Below, in pieces: positions 24,393-32,417 of a DNA stretch of 64,000 bases (position 1 is its first letter; each line of letters begins with the position of its first letter). The DNA comes from JBBSNV01 sp964458605 (lineage in GTDB: Bacteria > Pseudomonadota > Alphaproteobacteria > Reyranellales > JAQSWP01): assembly GCA_964458605.1 (NCBI GenBank), contig CAYWLS010000002.1, forward strand, positions 124,001 through 188,000, in the 5' to 3' direction. The notes under the pieces are model-generated. The model was not told where the DNA came from. It made no database searches and was given only the letters and a program-made list of their open reading frames with translations. The position numbers and the translations under genes were made by a program.

Positions 24393-25412
24393 ATGCCCTT
24401 GCCCGACATGCTGAAGAACCGCCTGACCGTGCCGGTGGTGGGCTCGCCGATGTTCATCGTCTCGACGCCGCCGCTGATCATGGCGCAGTGCAAGGCCGGC
24501 GTGGTCGGCTCCTTCCCCTCGCTCAACGCGCGGCCGGTGTCGCAGCTCGACGAGTGGCTGGCGCAGCTCAACGAGGAGCTGCCGGCCTATGCCAAAGCGC
24601 ATCCGCAGGCCAAGGTGGCGCCGTTCGCGGTCAATCAGATCGTGCACAAATCCAACTCCCGGCTCGACGAGGACGTGGCGCTGTGCGTCAGGCACAAGGC
24701 GCCGATCGTCATCACCTCGGTCGGCAACCCGGCCGATATCGTGAAGGAAGTGCACGGCTATGGCGGCATCGTGTTCCACGACACCACCACCATCCGCCAC
24801 ACCGAGAAGGCGATCGAGGCCGGCGTCGACGGCGTGATCCTGGTCTGCGCCGGGGCCGGCGGCCATGCCGGCACGATGAGCCCGTTCGCGCTGGTGCCGC
24901 AGGTGCGCCAATTCTGGAAGGGCACCCTGCTGCTGGCCGGCGCGATCAGCGACGGCCGCGCCGTGCGCGCGGCGCAGGTGCTGGGCGCGAACCTCGCCTA
25001 TATGGGCACGCGCTTCATCGCCACGCGCGAGGCCAACGCCAAGGACGCCTACAAGCAGATGATCCTCGACAGCGCCGCCAAGGACATCACCTATACGCCG
25101 GCCTTCTCCGGCATCCCGGCCAACTACCTGACCAAGAGCATTCTGGCAGCGGGCTTGGATCCGGCCAACCTCAAGCCCAAGGGCTTCATCGACATGGATC
25201 TCGGCAACCGCCCGGAACGCACCGGCGAGCAGCGCGTCGACAAACCCGGCGATGGCGGCGAGCCGCAGATCAAGGCCTGGCGCGACATCTGGTCGGCCGG
25301 CCAGGGCGCGGGCTCGGTCCACGACGTGCCCAGCGTCGCCGAGCTGGTGGCCCGCCTCGCCGCGGAGTATCGCGCGGCGCTGGCCGACGATCGCGCGCTG
25401 GCGGCGGAGTGA
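24393..25412 (+). CDS. Nitronate monooxygenase family flavoprotein
   Basis: The 339-residue FMN-dependent TIM-barrel enzyme oxidises alkyl nitronates (2-nitropropane dioxygenase family). Visible features are the N-terminal PVVGSPMFIVS phosphate/FMN region, the catalytic-histidine loop CAGAGGHAG, and the FMN-phosphate segment LLAGAISDGRAVRAAQVLGANLAYMGTRF. The ATG at 24393 has GGAG seven bases upstream; the open frame before it has no coding character. It is probably co-transcribed with the HicB-like gene 7 nt downstream. Confidence 0.9.
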   Translation: MPLPDMLKNRLTVPVVGSPMFIVSTPPLIMAQCKAGVVGSFPSLNARPVSQLDEWLAQLNEELPAYAKAHPQAKVAPFAVNQIVHKSNSRLDEDVALCVRHKAPIVITSVGNPADIVKEVHGYGGIVFHDTTTIRHTEKAIEAGVDGVILVCAGAGGHAGTMSPFALVPQVRQFWKGTLLLAGAISDGRAVRAAQVLGANLAYMGTRFIATREANAKDAYKQMILDSAAKDITYTPAFSGIPANYLTKSILAAGLDPANLKPKGFIDMDLGNRPERTGEQRVDKPGDGGEPQIKAWRDIWSAGQGAGSVHDVPSVAELVARLAAEYRAALADDRALAAE

Positions 25413-25419
25413 GGGCAAT

Positions 25420-25677
25420 ATGGAGCGGCCCTATTGGATGATCGTTGAAGGCAACGAGCGCGATGGTTATTCGGCGTTCTTTCCCGACCTGCCGGGCTGT
25501 GTCAGCGCAGGCGATACGATCGAACAGTGCATTGCTCAGGCCCGCGAGGCAGCGGCGTTTCACATCGAGGGCATGATCGCCGATGGCGAGTCGTTGCCCG
25601 ATGCCACGGCGGCAGACGATTTGCAAGTCGACAGCGATGTCGAACTGGCGGCGCGCAGCTATTGCGACATGGCCTGA
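25420..25677 (+). CDS. HicB-family antitoxin-like protein, orphan
   Basis: The 85-residue protein has the HicB partial RNase-H-like fold: YWMIVEGNERDGYSAFFPDLPGCVSAGDT, then EAAAFHIEGMIADGESLP. In classical systems HicB neutralises the mRNA interferase HicA. No HicA-like ORF lies on either side, and the C-terminal DNA-binding domain of many HicB proteins is missing. It starts 7 nt after the nitronate monooxygenase with GAGTGAGGG upstream. It is probably a solitary family member rather than a toxin-antitoxin pair. Confidence 0.82.
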   Translation: MERPYWMIVEGNERDGYSAFFPDLPGCVSAGDTIEQCIAQAREAAAFHIEGMIADGESLPDATAADDLQVDSDVELAARSYCDMA

Positions 25678-25704
25678 CCGCCGCAGCAATATGGCTGCGC
25701 CTCT

Positions 25705-26325
25705 TCATGCCAGCTTGCCAAGCTGCTTGTCGGTATCGTTCGCATCGCCGTCCTCCATGCCGGCTTTCGCCCCCTCCCCCGGCGCCAAGCACCCAACCTC
25801 GCCGGGCTTCGGCCCCCAGTCGGCATACCAGAAGCCGTGATCGCGATAGGCCTTGAGCCGCGCCGGCCACGCCGCGCCGCTCGCCTGCGCAGCGCCGTCC
25901 TTCACGCCCGCTGCGTCGGCCGCGGCGGCGACGGCCTGAGCCGTCGCGCCGCGCCGCCGACGCTCTTTACGATTGGGATCCTTATCGGATCGTGGGAATT
26001 GGTTTCCCGCTTCGGGGAAATCGTTTCCCTCTTCGGGGAAACGGTTTCCCCCTGCCTCCTCGCGCCGCCCGGCCTCCAGACACAGCCGATATTTGCGCCG
26101 CATGCGATGGCCCTCGATCTCGACCAGCCCCTTCGCCGCCAGCCGGCGAATGGTCTGACCAACTGACTTGCGGCACATGCCACACTCCTCGGCCAGGGTC
26201 TCCAGCGACGGCCAGGCGCGGCCGTCCCGCAGCCGCGCGTAATGCGCCAGGGTGCACAGCACCGCCCGCTCCGAGGCGTTCCACACCTTCTGCTTCGCCG
26301 CCCAGCGGATCGCCGGCCAGCTCAC
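25705..26325 (-). CDS. Winged-helix replication-initiator-like protein (phage/plasmid type)
   Basis: The 206-residue protein starts at GTG 26325, overlapping the stop of the dnaB-like gene (GTGA), so translation is probably coupled. The N-terminal HTH_36-like domain reads WNASERAVLCTLAHYARLRD, then PSLETLAEECGMCRKSVGQT and IRRLAAKGLVEI. At about residues 92-112 are three heptapeptides, GNRFPEE, GNDFPEA and GNQFPRS. A Lys/Arg patch (PNRKERRRRG) and an RDHGFWYADWGPKPGEVGC end segment follow. Such proteins precede helicase or helicase-loader genes in phages and integrative elements. The repeats also form DNA dyads. The exact family is uncertain. Confidence 0.75.
   Translation of the reverse strand: MSWPAIRWAAKQKVWNASERAVLCTLAHYARLRDGRAWPSLETLAEECGMCRKSVGQTIRRLAAKGLVEIEGHRMRRKYRLCLEAGRREEAGGNRFPEEGNDFPEAGNQFPRSDKDPNRKERRRRGATAQAVAAAADAAGVKDGAAQASGAAWPARLKAYRDHGFWYADWGPKPGEVGCLAPGEGAKAGMEDGDANDTDKQLGKLA
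25994..26050. repeat. Three 15-bp dyads at 21-bp period (iteron-like)
   Basis: GGGAATTGGTTTCCC (25994-26008), GGGAAATCGTTTCCC (26015-26029) and GGGAAACGGTTTCCC (26036-26050). The second and third are perfect 6-bp inverted repeats around a 3-bp centre; the first has one mismatch. The centres are exactly 21 bp apart, about two helical turns. All lie inside the initiator-like gene, and the flank 25960-25995 is less G/C-rich than its surroundings. Confidence 0.8.
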
Positions 26326-27722
26326 CGCTTCACCCCGCCGCCCGTTTTGGCCAGGTCGTAGAAGCGGGTCAGCGTGCCGTCGAAGCCCACTGTCGCCGTG
26401 GCGCAAGGTCCATGCCGGTTCTTGGCGACGATCAGCTCGGCGGTGCCGGCACAGCGCCGCATGCGATCGAGCCATTGCGGAAAGGCGTCCTCGTTATCCT
26501 CCCGCGGCTCCTTCTGCGCCACATAGTATTCCTCGCGATAGACCAGGATCACCGCATCGGCGTCCTGCTCGATGGCGCCGGAATCGCGCAGGTCGAACAG
26601 CATCGGCCGCTTGTCGTCGCGCCCCTCGACGGCGCGGTTGAGCTGCGACAGCGCGATCACCGGCAGGTTCAGCTCGCCCGCCATCAGCTTGAGCCCGCGC
26701 GAGATGCGGGCCAGCTCCTGCACCCGGTTGTCGGCCGGGTCGTCGGTGTGCAGCAGCTGCAGGTAGTCGACCACCACCAGGTCCAGCCCGCCGTCGCGCT
26801 GCAGCTCGTGGGCGCGGTCGCGTACATGGTCGGGATCGGCCACCGGGTGGCGGTTGAGATAGACCGGCAGGTCGAGCCAGTTGTCGGCTTCGGCGACCGC
26901 CGCCTGCTGCGTCGGCGCCAACGCGCCGCGCCGCAGCCGGTCGGCGCCGACCTCGACGATCTGGCCAATGGCGCGCGAGGCAAGTTGCGCGGCCGACATC
27001 TCCAGGGTGAAGAAGGCCACCCGCTTGCCGGCGCGCGCATTGTGCTGCGCCACATGCCAGGCCAGCGCCGTCTTGCCCATGCCGGGCCGGCCGGCCATCA
27101 CCACCAGGTCGGACTTGGCCGCGCCGCCCAGCAGCTCGTCGAGCGCTGCCAGCCCGTAGGGAACGCCATCCACCCCGCCATTCTCCAGCACCCGCGCGAT
27201 GCCGGCCTGGGCTTCGCGCACCGCCTCGACCAGCGGCATCATCGCCGTCGGCGCCGATGGCGGCTTGAGCGGTTGGGGCGGCCGGCACTGTTCGAGCATG
27301 GCCTGGGTCTCGGCCAGCAGCCGGTTGAAGTCTTTGGCGTTGTCCTCGGCGCCCCGGCACAGCGCCTCGCCCAGATTGCCCAGTCGGCGGCGGCCGGCCT
27401 GCTCGAACAGCAGGCGCGCATGATCTTTCATGTGGACGATGCCGCAGGAGGCCTCGACCAGCGTGGCGAAATAGAAACGCGCGCTGCGCTTGGCCAGCCG
27501 GCGATGCCGGTCGAAGCGGATGCCGAGGCTGATCGGGCTGGCTTCGGTGCCGGCCGCCACCATCTCGCCAAGCGCGCGCCAGATCTCGCGATGGAAGGGA
27601 TCGCTGAAGTGCTCTGCCCCGATGCCGAGCGCCGTGCACTCCTCGTAACGCCGGTTGTGCACGATCACCGCGCCCAGCACCGCCTTCTCGCAGTCCGCAA
27701 CAGGATCGGAATTTGCCGTCAT
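26322..27722 (-). CDS. DnaB-family replicative helicase (phage-like second copy)
   Basis: The 466-residue helicase has a DnaB N-terminal domain (MTANSDPVADCEKAVLGAVIV), a linker, and a RecA-like motor. Walker A is MAGRPGMGKTALAWH, Walker B is DLVVVDYLQLL, and the C-terminal DSGAIEQDADAVILVYREE region is also present. DnaB unwinds DNA at forks. The short N-terminus, lacking the usual alphaproteobacterial leader, and the partner initiator gene suggest a phage- or plasmid-derived helicase rather than the chromosomal one. I start at ATG 27722. No integrase, capsid or partition gene lies nearby. Confidence 0.88.
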   Translation of the reverse strand: MTANSDPVADCEKAVLGAVIVHNRRYEECTALGIGAEHFSDPFHREIWRALGEMVAAGTEASPISLGIRFDRHRRLAKRSARFYFATLVEASCGIVHMKDHARLLFEQAGRRRLGNLGEALCRGAEDNAKDFNRLLAETQAMLEQCRPPQPLKPPSAPTAMMPLVEAVREAQAGIARVLENGGVDGVPYGLAALDELLGGAAKSDLVVMAGRPGMGKTALAWHVAQHNARAGKRVAFFTLEMSAAQLASRAIGQIVEVGADRLRRGALAPTQQAAVAEADNWLDLPVYLNRHPVADPDHVRDRAHELQRDGGLDLVVVDYLQLLHTDDPADNRVQELARISRGLKLMAGELNLPVIALSQLNRAVEGRDDKRPMLFDLRDSGAIEQDADAVILVYREEYYVAQKEPREDNEDAFPQWLDRMRRCAGTAELIVAKNRHGPCATATVGFDGTLTRFYDLAKTGGGVKR

Positions 27723-27817
27723 TTCGCAGGCAGCTCCGTGATGAGCGCGCCGCAGCGCGCGACAAGTAGCCATGCCTAATGCGAGTCGGGCGATTCGTTT
27801 AGCGCCAACTGCCAACA

Positions 27818-27826
27818 GGTGGATAA
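27818..27826. promoter_or_regulatory. DnaA-box-like 9-mer
   Basis: GGTGGATAA (reverse TTATCCACC) matches the DnaA box TTATCCACA at 8 of 9 positions. It lies about 100 nt upstream of the dnaB-like start in the 235-nt gap before the DUF421 gene. A single imperfect match can occur by chance. Confidence 0.3.
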
Positions 27827-27957
27827 GTGGCGGTGCGGGCTGACAAATCACGCAATGACGCCAGGTCGGTGCCGGATGCGGGCACCCCCGACCGCCACGC
27901 GCGTTACCGGGATGCCAACCGGGCGGCGGGTCCCGGGCTTTTCAGCGAGGCAGGGCG

Positions 27958-28425
27958 ATGTTCGACCTCACCACGAGCGTCGGCGAATTGGCGATCCGCG
28001 CCGTCTGCGTCTACGCCTACCTGTTCGTCTGGCTACGCTTCGGCGGCCGCAAGCATGTCGGCGAAATGGCGCCGTTCGACCTTGTGGTGCTGCTGATCCT
28101 GTCAGAGACCACGCAGAACGCGCTGGTCGGCGGCGACAAATCGATCCTGGGCTGCCTGATCTCGGCCGGCACCCTGCTGCTGATCGTCCATGGCGTGAAC
28201 TGGCTGACCTGGCGCAGCCGGCGCGCCCGCCGCTTCTTCCAGGGCGTGCCGCGCGTGCTGGTGCGTCACGGCAGCAGCAACCGGCACGCGCTGGGCAAGG
28301 AGCACATCACCGCCGACGACCTGCTCGAGGCGCTGCGCCGCAACGGCGTCACCAGCATCACCAAGGTGCGCGTGGCGATCCTGGAGAACGACGGCAAGAT
28401 CACCGTCATCAAGGAGCGGGATTAG
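27958..28425 (+). CDS. DUF421/YetF-like membrane protein
   Basis: The 155-residue protein has two to three membrane segments in its first 85 residues. The family motif FGGRKHVGEMAPFDLVVLLILSE is followed by a cytosolic domain with DDLLEALRRNGVTSITKVRVAILENDG. YetF-type proteins are widespread; the role is not firmly known. The start ATG 27958 follows GAGGCAGGGCG. It is convergent with mfd, with only one base between the two stop codons. Confidence 0.87.
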   Translation: MFDLTTSVGELAIRAVCVYAYLFVWLRFGGRKHVGEMAPFDLVVLLILSETTQNALVGGDKSILGCLISAGTLLLIVHGVNWLTWRSRRARRFFQGVPRVLVRHGSSNRHALGKEHITADDLLEALRRNGVTSITKVRVAILENDGKITVIKERD

Positions 28426-28426
28426 C

Positions 28427-31400
28427 TCAGCGTCGCACCGGCTGCGGCCGGGCCGGCGCCTTGCCCGCCTTGCCCTGCGGCGCCGTGGCCTTGACCGACG
28501 GCGGCGCGGCGCCGGCCTGTCCGGCAATCGTGGCGATCTCGCCGATCACTTGGGTCAGCACCGCGAGCTGGTCGCCCGTTTGACCGTCACCCGCAGCGCG
28601 CCAGTCCTTGCTCAGCACCAGCTTCTGGTCCGGCCGCAGGCGCAGGTCGGAGTCGGGCCTCATGGCATAGGCGATCAGCCCAGCCGGGTTGGGGAATTCG
28701 TTGCGATGCACGCTCAGCACCGCGCCCTTGGGCCCGACATCGACCTTCTCGATATGGGCCGCCTTGCACAGCAGCTTCAGCGCCACGGTCTTGAGCAGAT
28801 TGTCGACCTCCGCCGGCCGCGTGCCGAAGCGATCGATCAGCTCGGCGCCCAGCGCGTCCAGCTCGTCGCGATCCCTGACCGCGGCGGCGCGGCGATAGAG
28901 CGCCAGCCGCACGCCCAGATCGGCGACGTAGCTTTCCGGGATCAGCACTTCCATGCCCAAATTGAGCGTCGGCGACCAGGCCGTCGCCGCCTCCATTGTT
29001 CTGCCGCCGGCGCGAGCGGCAGCCACCGCCTCCTCCAGCAATTGCTGGTAAAGCTCGATGCCCACTTCGCGGATATGGCCCGACTGCTCCTCGCCCAGCA
29101 GATTGCCGGCGCCGCGGATGTCCAGATCGTGGCTGGCCAGCATGAAGCCCGCGCCCAAGGTGTCGAGCGTCTGCATCACCTCCAGCCGCTTCTCGGCGGC
29201 GGTCGAGAGGACCCGTTGCGGCGGCACGGTGAGATAGGCATAGGCGCGCGTCTTGGATCGGCCGATGCGGCCCCTGAGTTGGTAGAGCTGCGCCAGGCCG
29301 AACATGTCGGCGCGGTGGATGATCATGGTGTTGGCGGCAGGGATGTCGAGGCCGCTTTCCACGATGTTGGTCGAGAGCAGCACGTCGTACTGGCCCTCGA
29401 CGAAGGCCGTCATGGTCTTCTCGAGCTGGGTCGGCGCCAGCCTGCCATGGGCGATGGCGAATTTCACCTCCGGCACCAGCTCGCGCAACTGCCCGGCCAG
29501 GCTGTCGAGATCCTCGATGCGCGGGCAGACATAGAAGCTCTGGCCGCCGCGATACTGCTCGCGCAGCAGCGCCTCGCGCACCGTCACCGGATCGTAGGGC
29601 ATGACGAAGGTGCGCACCGCCAGGCGATCGACCGGCGGCGTGGCGATCAGGCTCATGTCGCGCACGCCGGTCAGCGCCAGTTGCAGGGTGCGCGGGATCG
29701 GCGTCGCGGTCAGGGTCAGCACATGCACGTCGGCGCGCAGCTCCTTCAGCCGCTCCTTGTGCGCCACGCCGAAATGCTGTTCTTCGTCCACAATCAAGAG
29801 CCCGAGATTCTTGAAGCCGACGCTCTTGGCCAGCAGCGCATGGGTGCCGACCACGATATCGACCGCGCCCGCTGCCATCGCCGCCTTGGTGGCGGCGGCG
29901 TCCTTGGCCGAGACCAGGCGCGAGAGCTGCGCCACCTTGAACGGGAAGCCTTCGAAGCGGCTGGAGAAGGTGCGATAGTGCTGACGCGCCAGGAGTGTCG
30001 TCGGTACGACGACGGCGACCTGGAAGCCGCTGGCGGCTGCGACGAAGGCGGCGCGCAACGCCACCTCGGTCTTGCCGAAGCCGACATCGCCGCATACCAG
30101 CCGGTCCATCGGCTTGCCCGAGCCCAGGTCGTTCAGCACGTCGGCGATGGCGTTGAGCTGGTCGTCGGTCTCGGCGAAGGCGAAGCGCGCGCAGAACTCC
30201 TCGTACGGGCCCGGCAGCGGCGCCATCGGCTCGCCGGTCTGCAGCGCCCGCTCGGCGGCGATGCGGATCAGCTTTTCCGCCATGTCGGCGATGCGTTGCT
30301 TCAGCCTGGCGGTGCGCGCCTGCCACGCCGCGCCGCCCAGCCGGTCGAGCGAAACGCCCGACATCTCCGAGCCGAAGCGGCTCAGCACGTCCAGATTCTC
30401 GACCGGCACGAACAGCTTGTCGCCGCCGTCATAGACCAGCGCCACGCAGTCGTGGCGCGCGTTCTGGATCTCCAGCGTCACCAGCCCGGTATATTTGCCG
30501 ATGCCGTGCTCGCGATGCACCACCAGGTCGCCCTCGGCCAGGCCGGAGGCTTCGGCGATGAAGCGGTCGGACGGCTTGCGCTTGGTGGCCGGCCGCACCA
30601 GCCGGTCGCCCAATATGTCCTGCTCGGAGATCACCTCGCTGTCGTCGAGCACGAAGCCGGTATCGAGCGGCAGCACCGCCAGCCCGACCAGTTGCGGCGA
30701 CAGCGCCTGCGCTTCCTTCCAGTCGCCGATCTGGGTCAGGCCCTGCAGGCCATGCTCCGTGAACAGCGACAGCAGCCGGTCGGCCGAGCCCGCGGTGTAG
30801 CCGGCGATCAGCACCCGCCGCCCCGCCGCTTGCGCCTTGCGCACGCTCTGGGCCACCGCGTCGAACAGGTTGACATCGCGGCTGGCGCGGGCGGCGGCGA
30901 AGCCCTCGTGGCGTCGGCCGCCCAGGTCGATGGTGCGGCCTTCTTCCGCTTCGACGGCAAAAGGCCAGAAGCGCACGGTCTGCCGCGCCGCCAGCCCGGC
31001 CGTCCAATCGGCCCGGTCGAGATAGAGCAGCTTGGGCGGCAGCGGCCGGTAATCGGGCGTGCTGCGCTCGCGCATCGCCTTTTGCAGCATCTCCTGGCGC
31101 GCCTTGTAATAGTCGGCCACCAGGTCGAGCCGCGCCGCCACCGCCTCGTCGATCTGCTGGTCGAGCGTCACCGCCGCGCCGCCGGCGTAGTCGAACACCG
31201 TCTCCAGCCGCTCGTGGAACAGCGGCAGCCAGTGCTCCATGCCGATCTGGCGCCGCCCGGCGCTGACGCCCTCGTAGAGCGGATCGTCGACCGCGCCGAA
31301 CAGATCGCGATAGCCGGCGCGGAAGCGGGCGATGCTGGCCTCGTTGAGCAGCACCTCGCTGGTCGGGTTGATCGCCGCTTCACGATGCTTGGTCGTGGTG

Positions 31401-32026
31401 CGCTGGGTCATCGGATCGAAGCCGCGGATCTGCTCCACGATGTCGCCGAAGAAGTCGATGCGCAGCGGCTCGGGCGCGCCGGGCGGATAGAGATCGACGA
31501 TGCCGCCGCGCACGGCGAACTCGCCCGGCTCCATCACCGTGTCGGCGCGGCTATAGCCGTTGCCGCTCAGGAAGCTCACCAGCGCTTCCATTTTGAGGGC
31601 GGCGCCGGGCTTGATGACCAGCTCGGCCTGCTCGTACGCCGCGCGCGGCGGCAGGCGTTGCAGCGCCGCCGCCACCGACACCAGGATCACTCGCGCCGGA
31701 CTGCCCGGCGGGCGCGGCCGGGCTAACCGGCTGAGCGCATCGAGCCGTTCGCTGACGATGTCGGGATGGGGCGACAGCCGGTCGTAGGGCAGGCAGTCCC
31801 AGGCCGGTAGCGCGATCACGTCGCGCTCGGGGGCGAAGAACGCCAGGTTCTGCTGCAGCCGGCGCAGCCGGTTGCCGTCGCGCGCCACATGCAGGATATC
31901 GCGCCCGCCGGAACGGCGCGCCAGCTCGGCCAGCACCAGCGCGTCGGCGCCTTCGGGCACGCCCGCCAGTTGCCAGATTCCGGCATCGGATCGGGACAGG
32001 ATATCGGCAATGTCCTTGATACTCAC
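28427..32026 (-). CDS. mfd: Transcription-repair coupling factor
   Basis: The 1199-residue Mfd releases stalled RNA polymerase and recruits UvrA to template-strand lesions. N-terminal UvrB-like modules (ARVILVSVAAALQRLPPR) are followed by the CarD-like RNA-polymerase-interacting domain (VHREHGIGKYTGL, YDGGDKLFVPVENL). The SF2 translocase has Walker A CGDVGFGKTEVA and the DEEQ box IVDEEQHFGV, then the TRG motif region (QLYQLRGRIGRSKTRAYAYL) and the C-terminal D7 domain. The length is normal. It is adjacent to sdhE and opposite recG, a repeated alphaproteobacterial arrangement. Confidence 0.97.
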   Translation of the reverse strand: MSIKDIADILSRSDAGIWQLAGVPEGADALVLAELARRSGGRDILHVARDGNRLRRLQQNLAFFAPERDVIALPAWDCLPYDRLSPHPDIVSERLDALSRLARPRPPGSPARVILVSVAAALQRLPPRAAYEQAELVIKPGAALKMEALVSFLSGNGYSRADTVMEPGEFAVRGGIVDLYPPGAPEPLRIDFFGDIVEQIRGFDPMTQRTTTKHREAAINPTSEVLLNEASIARFRAGYRDLFGAVDDPLYEGVSAGRRQIGMEHWLPLFHERLETVFDYAGGAAVTLDQQIDEAVAARLDLVADYYKARQEMLQKAMRERSTPDYRPLPPKLLYLDRADWTAGLAARQTVRFWPFAVEAEEGRTIDLGGRRHEGFAAARASRDVNLFDAVAQSVRKAQAAGRRVLIAGYTAGSADRLLSLFTEHGLQGLTQIGDWKEAQALSPQLVGLAVLPLDTGFVLDDSEVISEQDILGDRLVRPATKRKPSDRFIAEASGLAEGDLVVHREHGIGKYTGLVTLEIQNARHDCVALVYDGGDKLFVPVENLDVLSRFGSEMSGVSLDRLGGAAWQARTARLKQRIADMAEKLIRIAAERALQTGEPMAPLPGPYEEFCARFAFAETDDQLNAIADVLNDLGSGKPMDRLVCGDVGFGKTEVALRAAFVAAASGFQVAVVVPTTLLARQHYRTFSSRFEGFPFKVAQLSRLVSAKDAAATKAAMAAGAVDIVVGTHALLAKSVGFKNLGLLIVDEEQHFGVAHKERLKELRADVHVLTLTATPIPRTLQLALTGVRDMSLIATPPVDRLAVRTFVMPYDPVTVREALLREQYRGGQSFYVCPRIEDLDSLAGQLRELVPEVKFAIAHGRLAPTQLEKTMTAFVEGQYDVLLSTNIVESGLDIPAANTMIIHRADMFGLAQLYQLRGRIGRSKTRAYAYLTVPPQRVLSTAAEKRLEVMQTLDTLGAGFMLASHDLDIRGAGNLLGEEQSGHIREVGIELYQQLLEEAVAAARAGGRTMEAATAWSPTLNLGMEVLIPESYVADLGVRLALYRRAAAVRDRDELDALGAELIDRFGTRPAEVDNLLKTVALKLLCKAAHIEKVDVGPKGAVLSVHRNEFPNPAGLIAYAMRPDSDLRLRPDQKLVLSKDWRAAGDGQTGDQLAVLTQVIGEIATIAGQAGAAPPSVKATAPQGKAGKAPARPQPVRR

Positions 32027-32048
32027 GCGGCAGCCTTCCTATGCGTCC

Positions 32049-32318
32049 CTATGCGTCTTGGGCAACCTTGAACTGCAACAGCAGCCGCATCACCGGGGTG
32101 TCGAATTCCGCCGGCACCGGCTCGCGCCCGGCGACCCAGTCGTAGATGTCGTTGTCCGGCTGCTGCAGCAACTTCTCGTAGTCGTCCAGGCCCTGGGCGT
32201 CGAGCGTGTCCATATGGGCCTGGGCGAAGCGGCCCAGGATGATGTCGTTTTCCTTCACGCCGCGGTACTGGCTTTGATAGATCAGCCGCTTGCGGCGATT
32301 CTCGAGGCTGTCGGTCAT
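32049..32318 (-). CDS. sdhE: FAD assembly factor SdhE
   Basis: The 89-residue protein of the SdhE/YgfY family assists covalent attachment of FAD to succinate dehydrogenase flavoprotein. The hallmark RGxKE motif is present as YRGVKENDIILGRFAQ, preceded by RRKRLIYQSQ and followed by DDYEKLLQQPDNDIYDWV. It lies between mfd (22 nt) and the divergent recG, as in many alphaproteobacteria. Confidence 0.94.
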   Translation of the reverse strand: MTDSLENRRKRLIYQSQYRGVKENDIILGRFAQAHMDTLDAQGLDDYEKLLQQPDNDIYDWVAGREPVPAEFDTPVMRLLLQFKVAQDA

Positions 32319-32417
32319 GACTTATTCACAGGAGGCTGGGACGGTCCGGCAGCGTGATATAAGCCCTCGATCAGCCCCTGTCAGCCGCTAAGGCTCGCGA
32401 CGGATCGACCGACGGAT

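Noticed and set aside
25994..26050. CRISPR array from regular 21-bp repeats
   Set aside because: Only three units, no spacers of CRISPR size, no cas genes, and the units are coding.
26322..27722. The host's main chromosomal dnaB
   Set aside because: The N-terminal leader typical of alphaproteobacterial DnaB is absent and the neighbour is a phage-type initiator gene; a genome search for a second dnaB would settle it.
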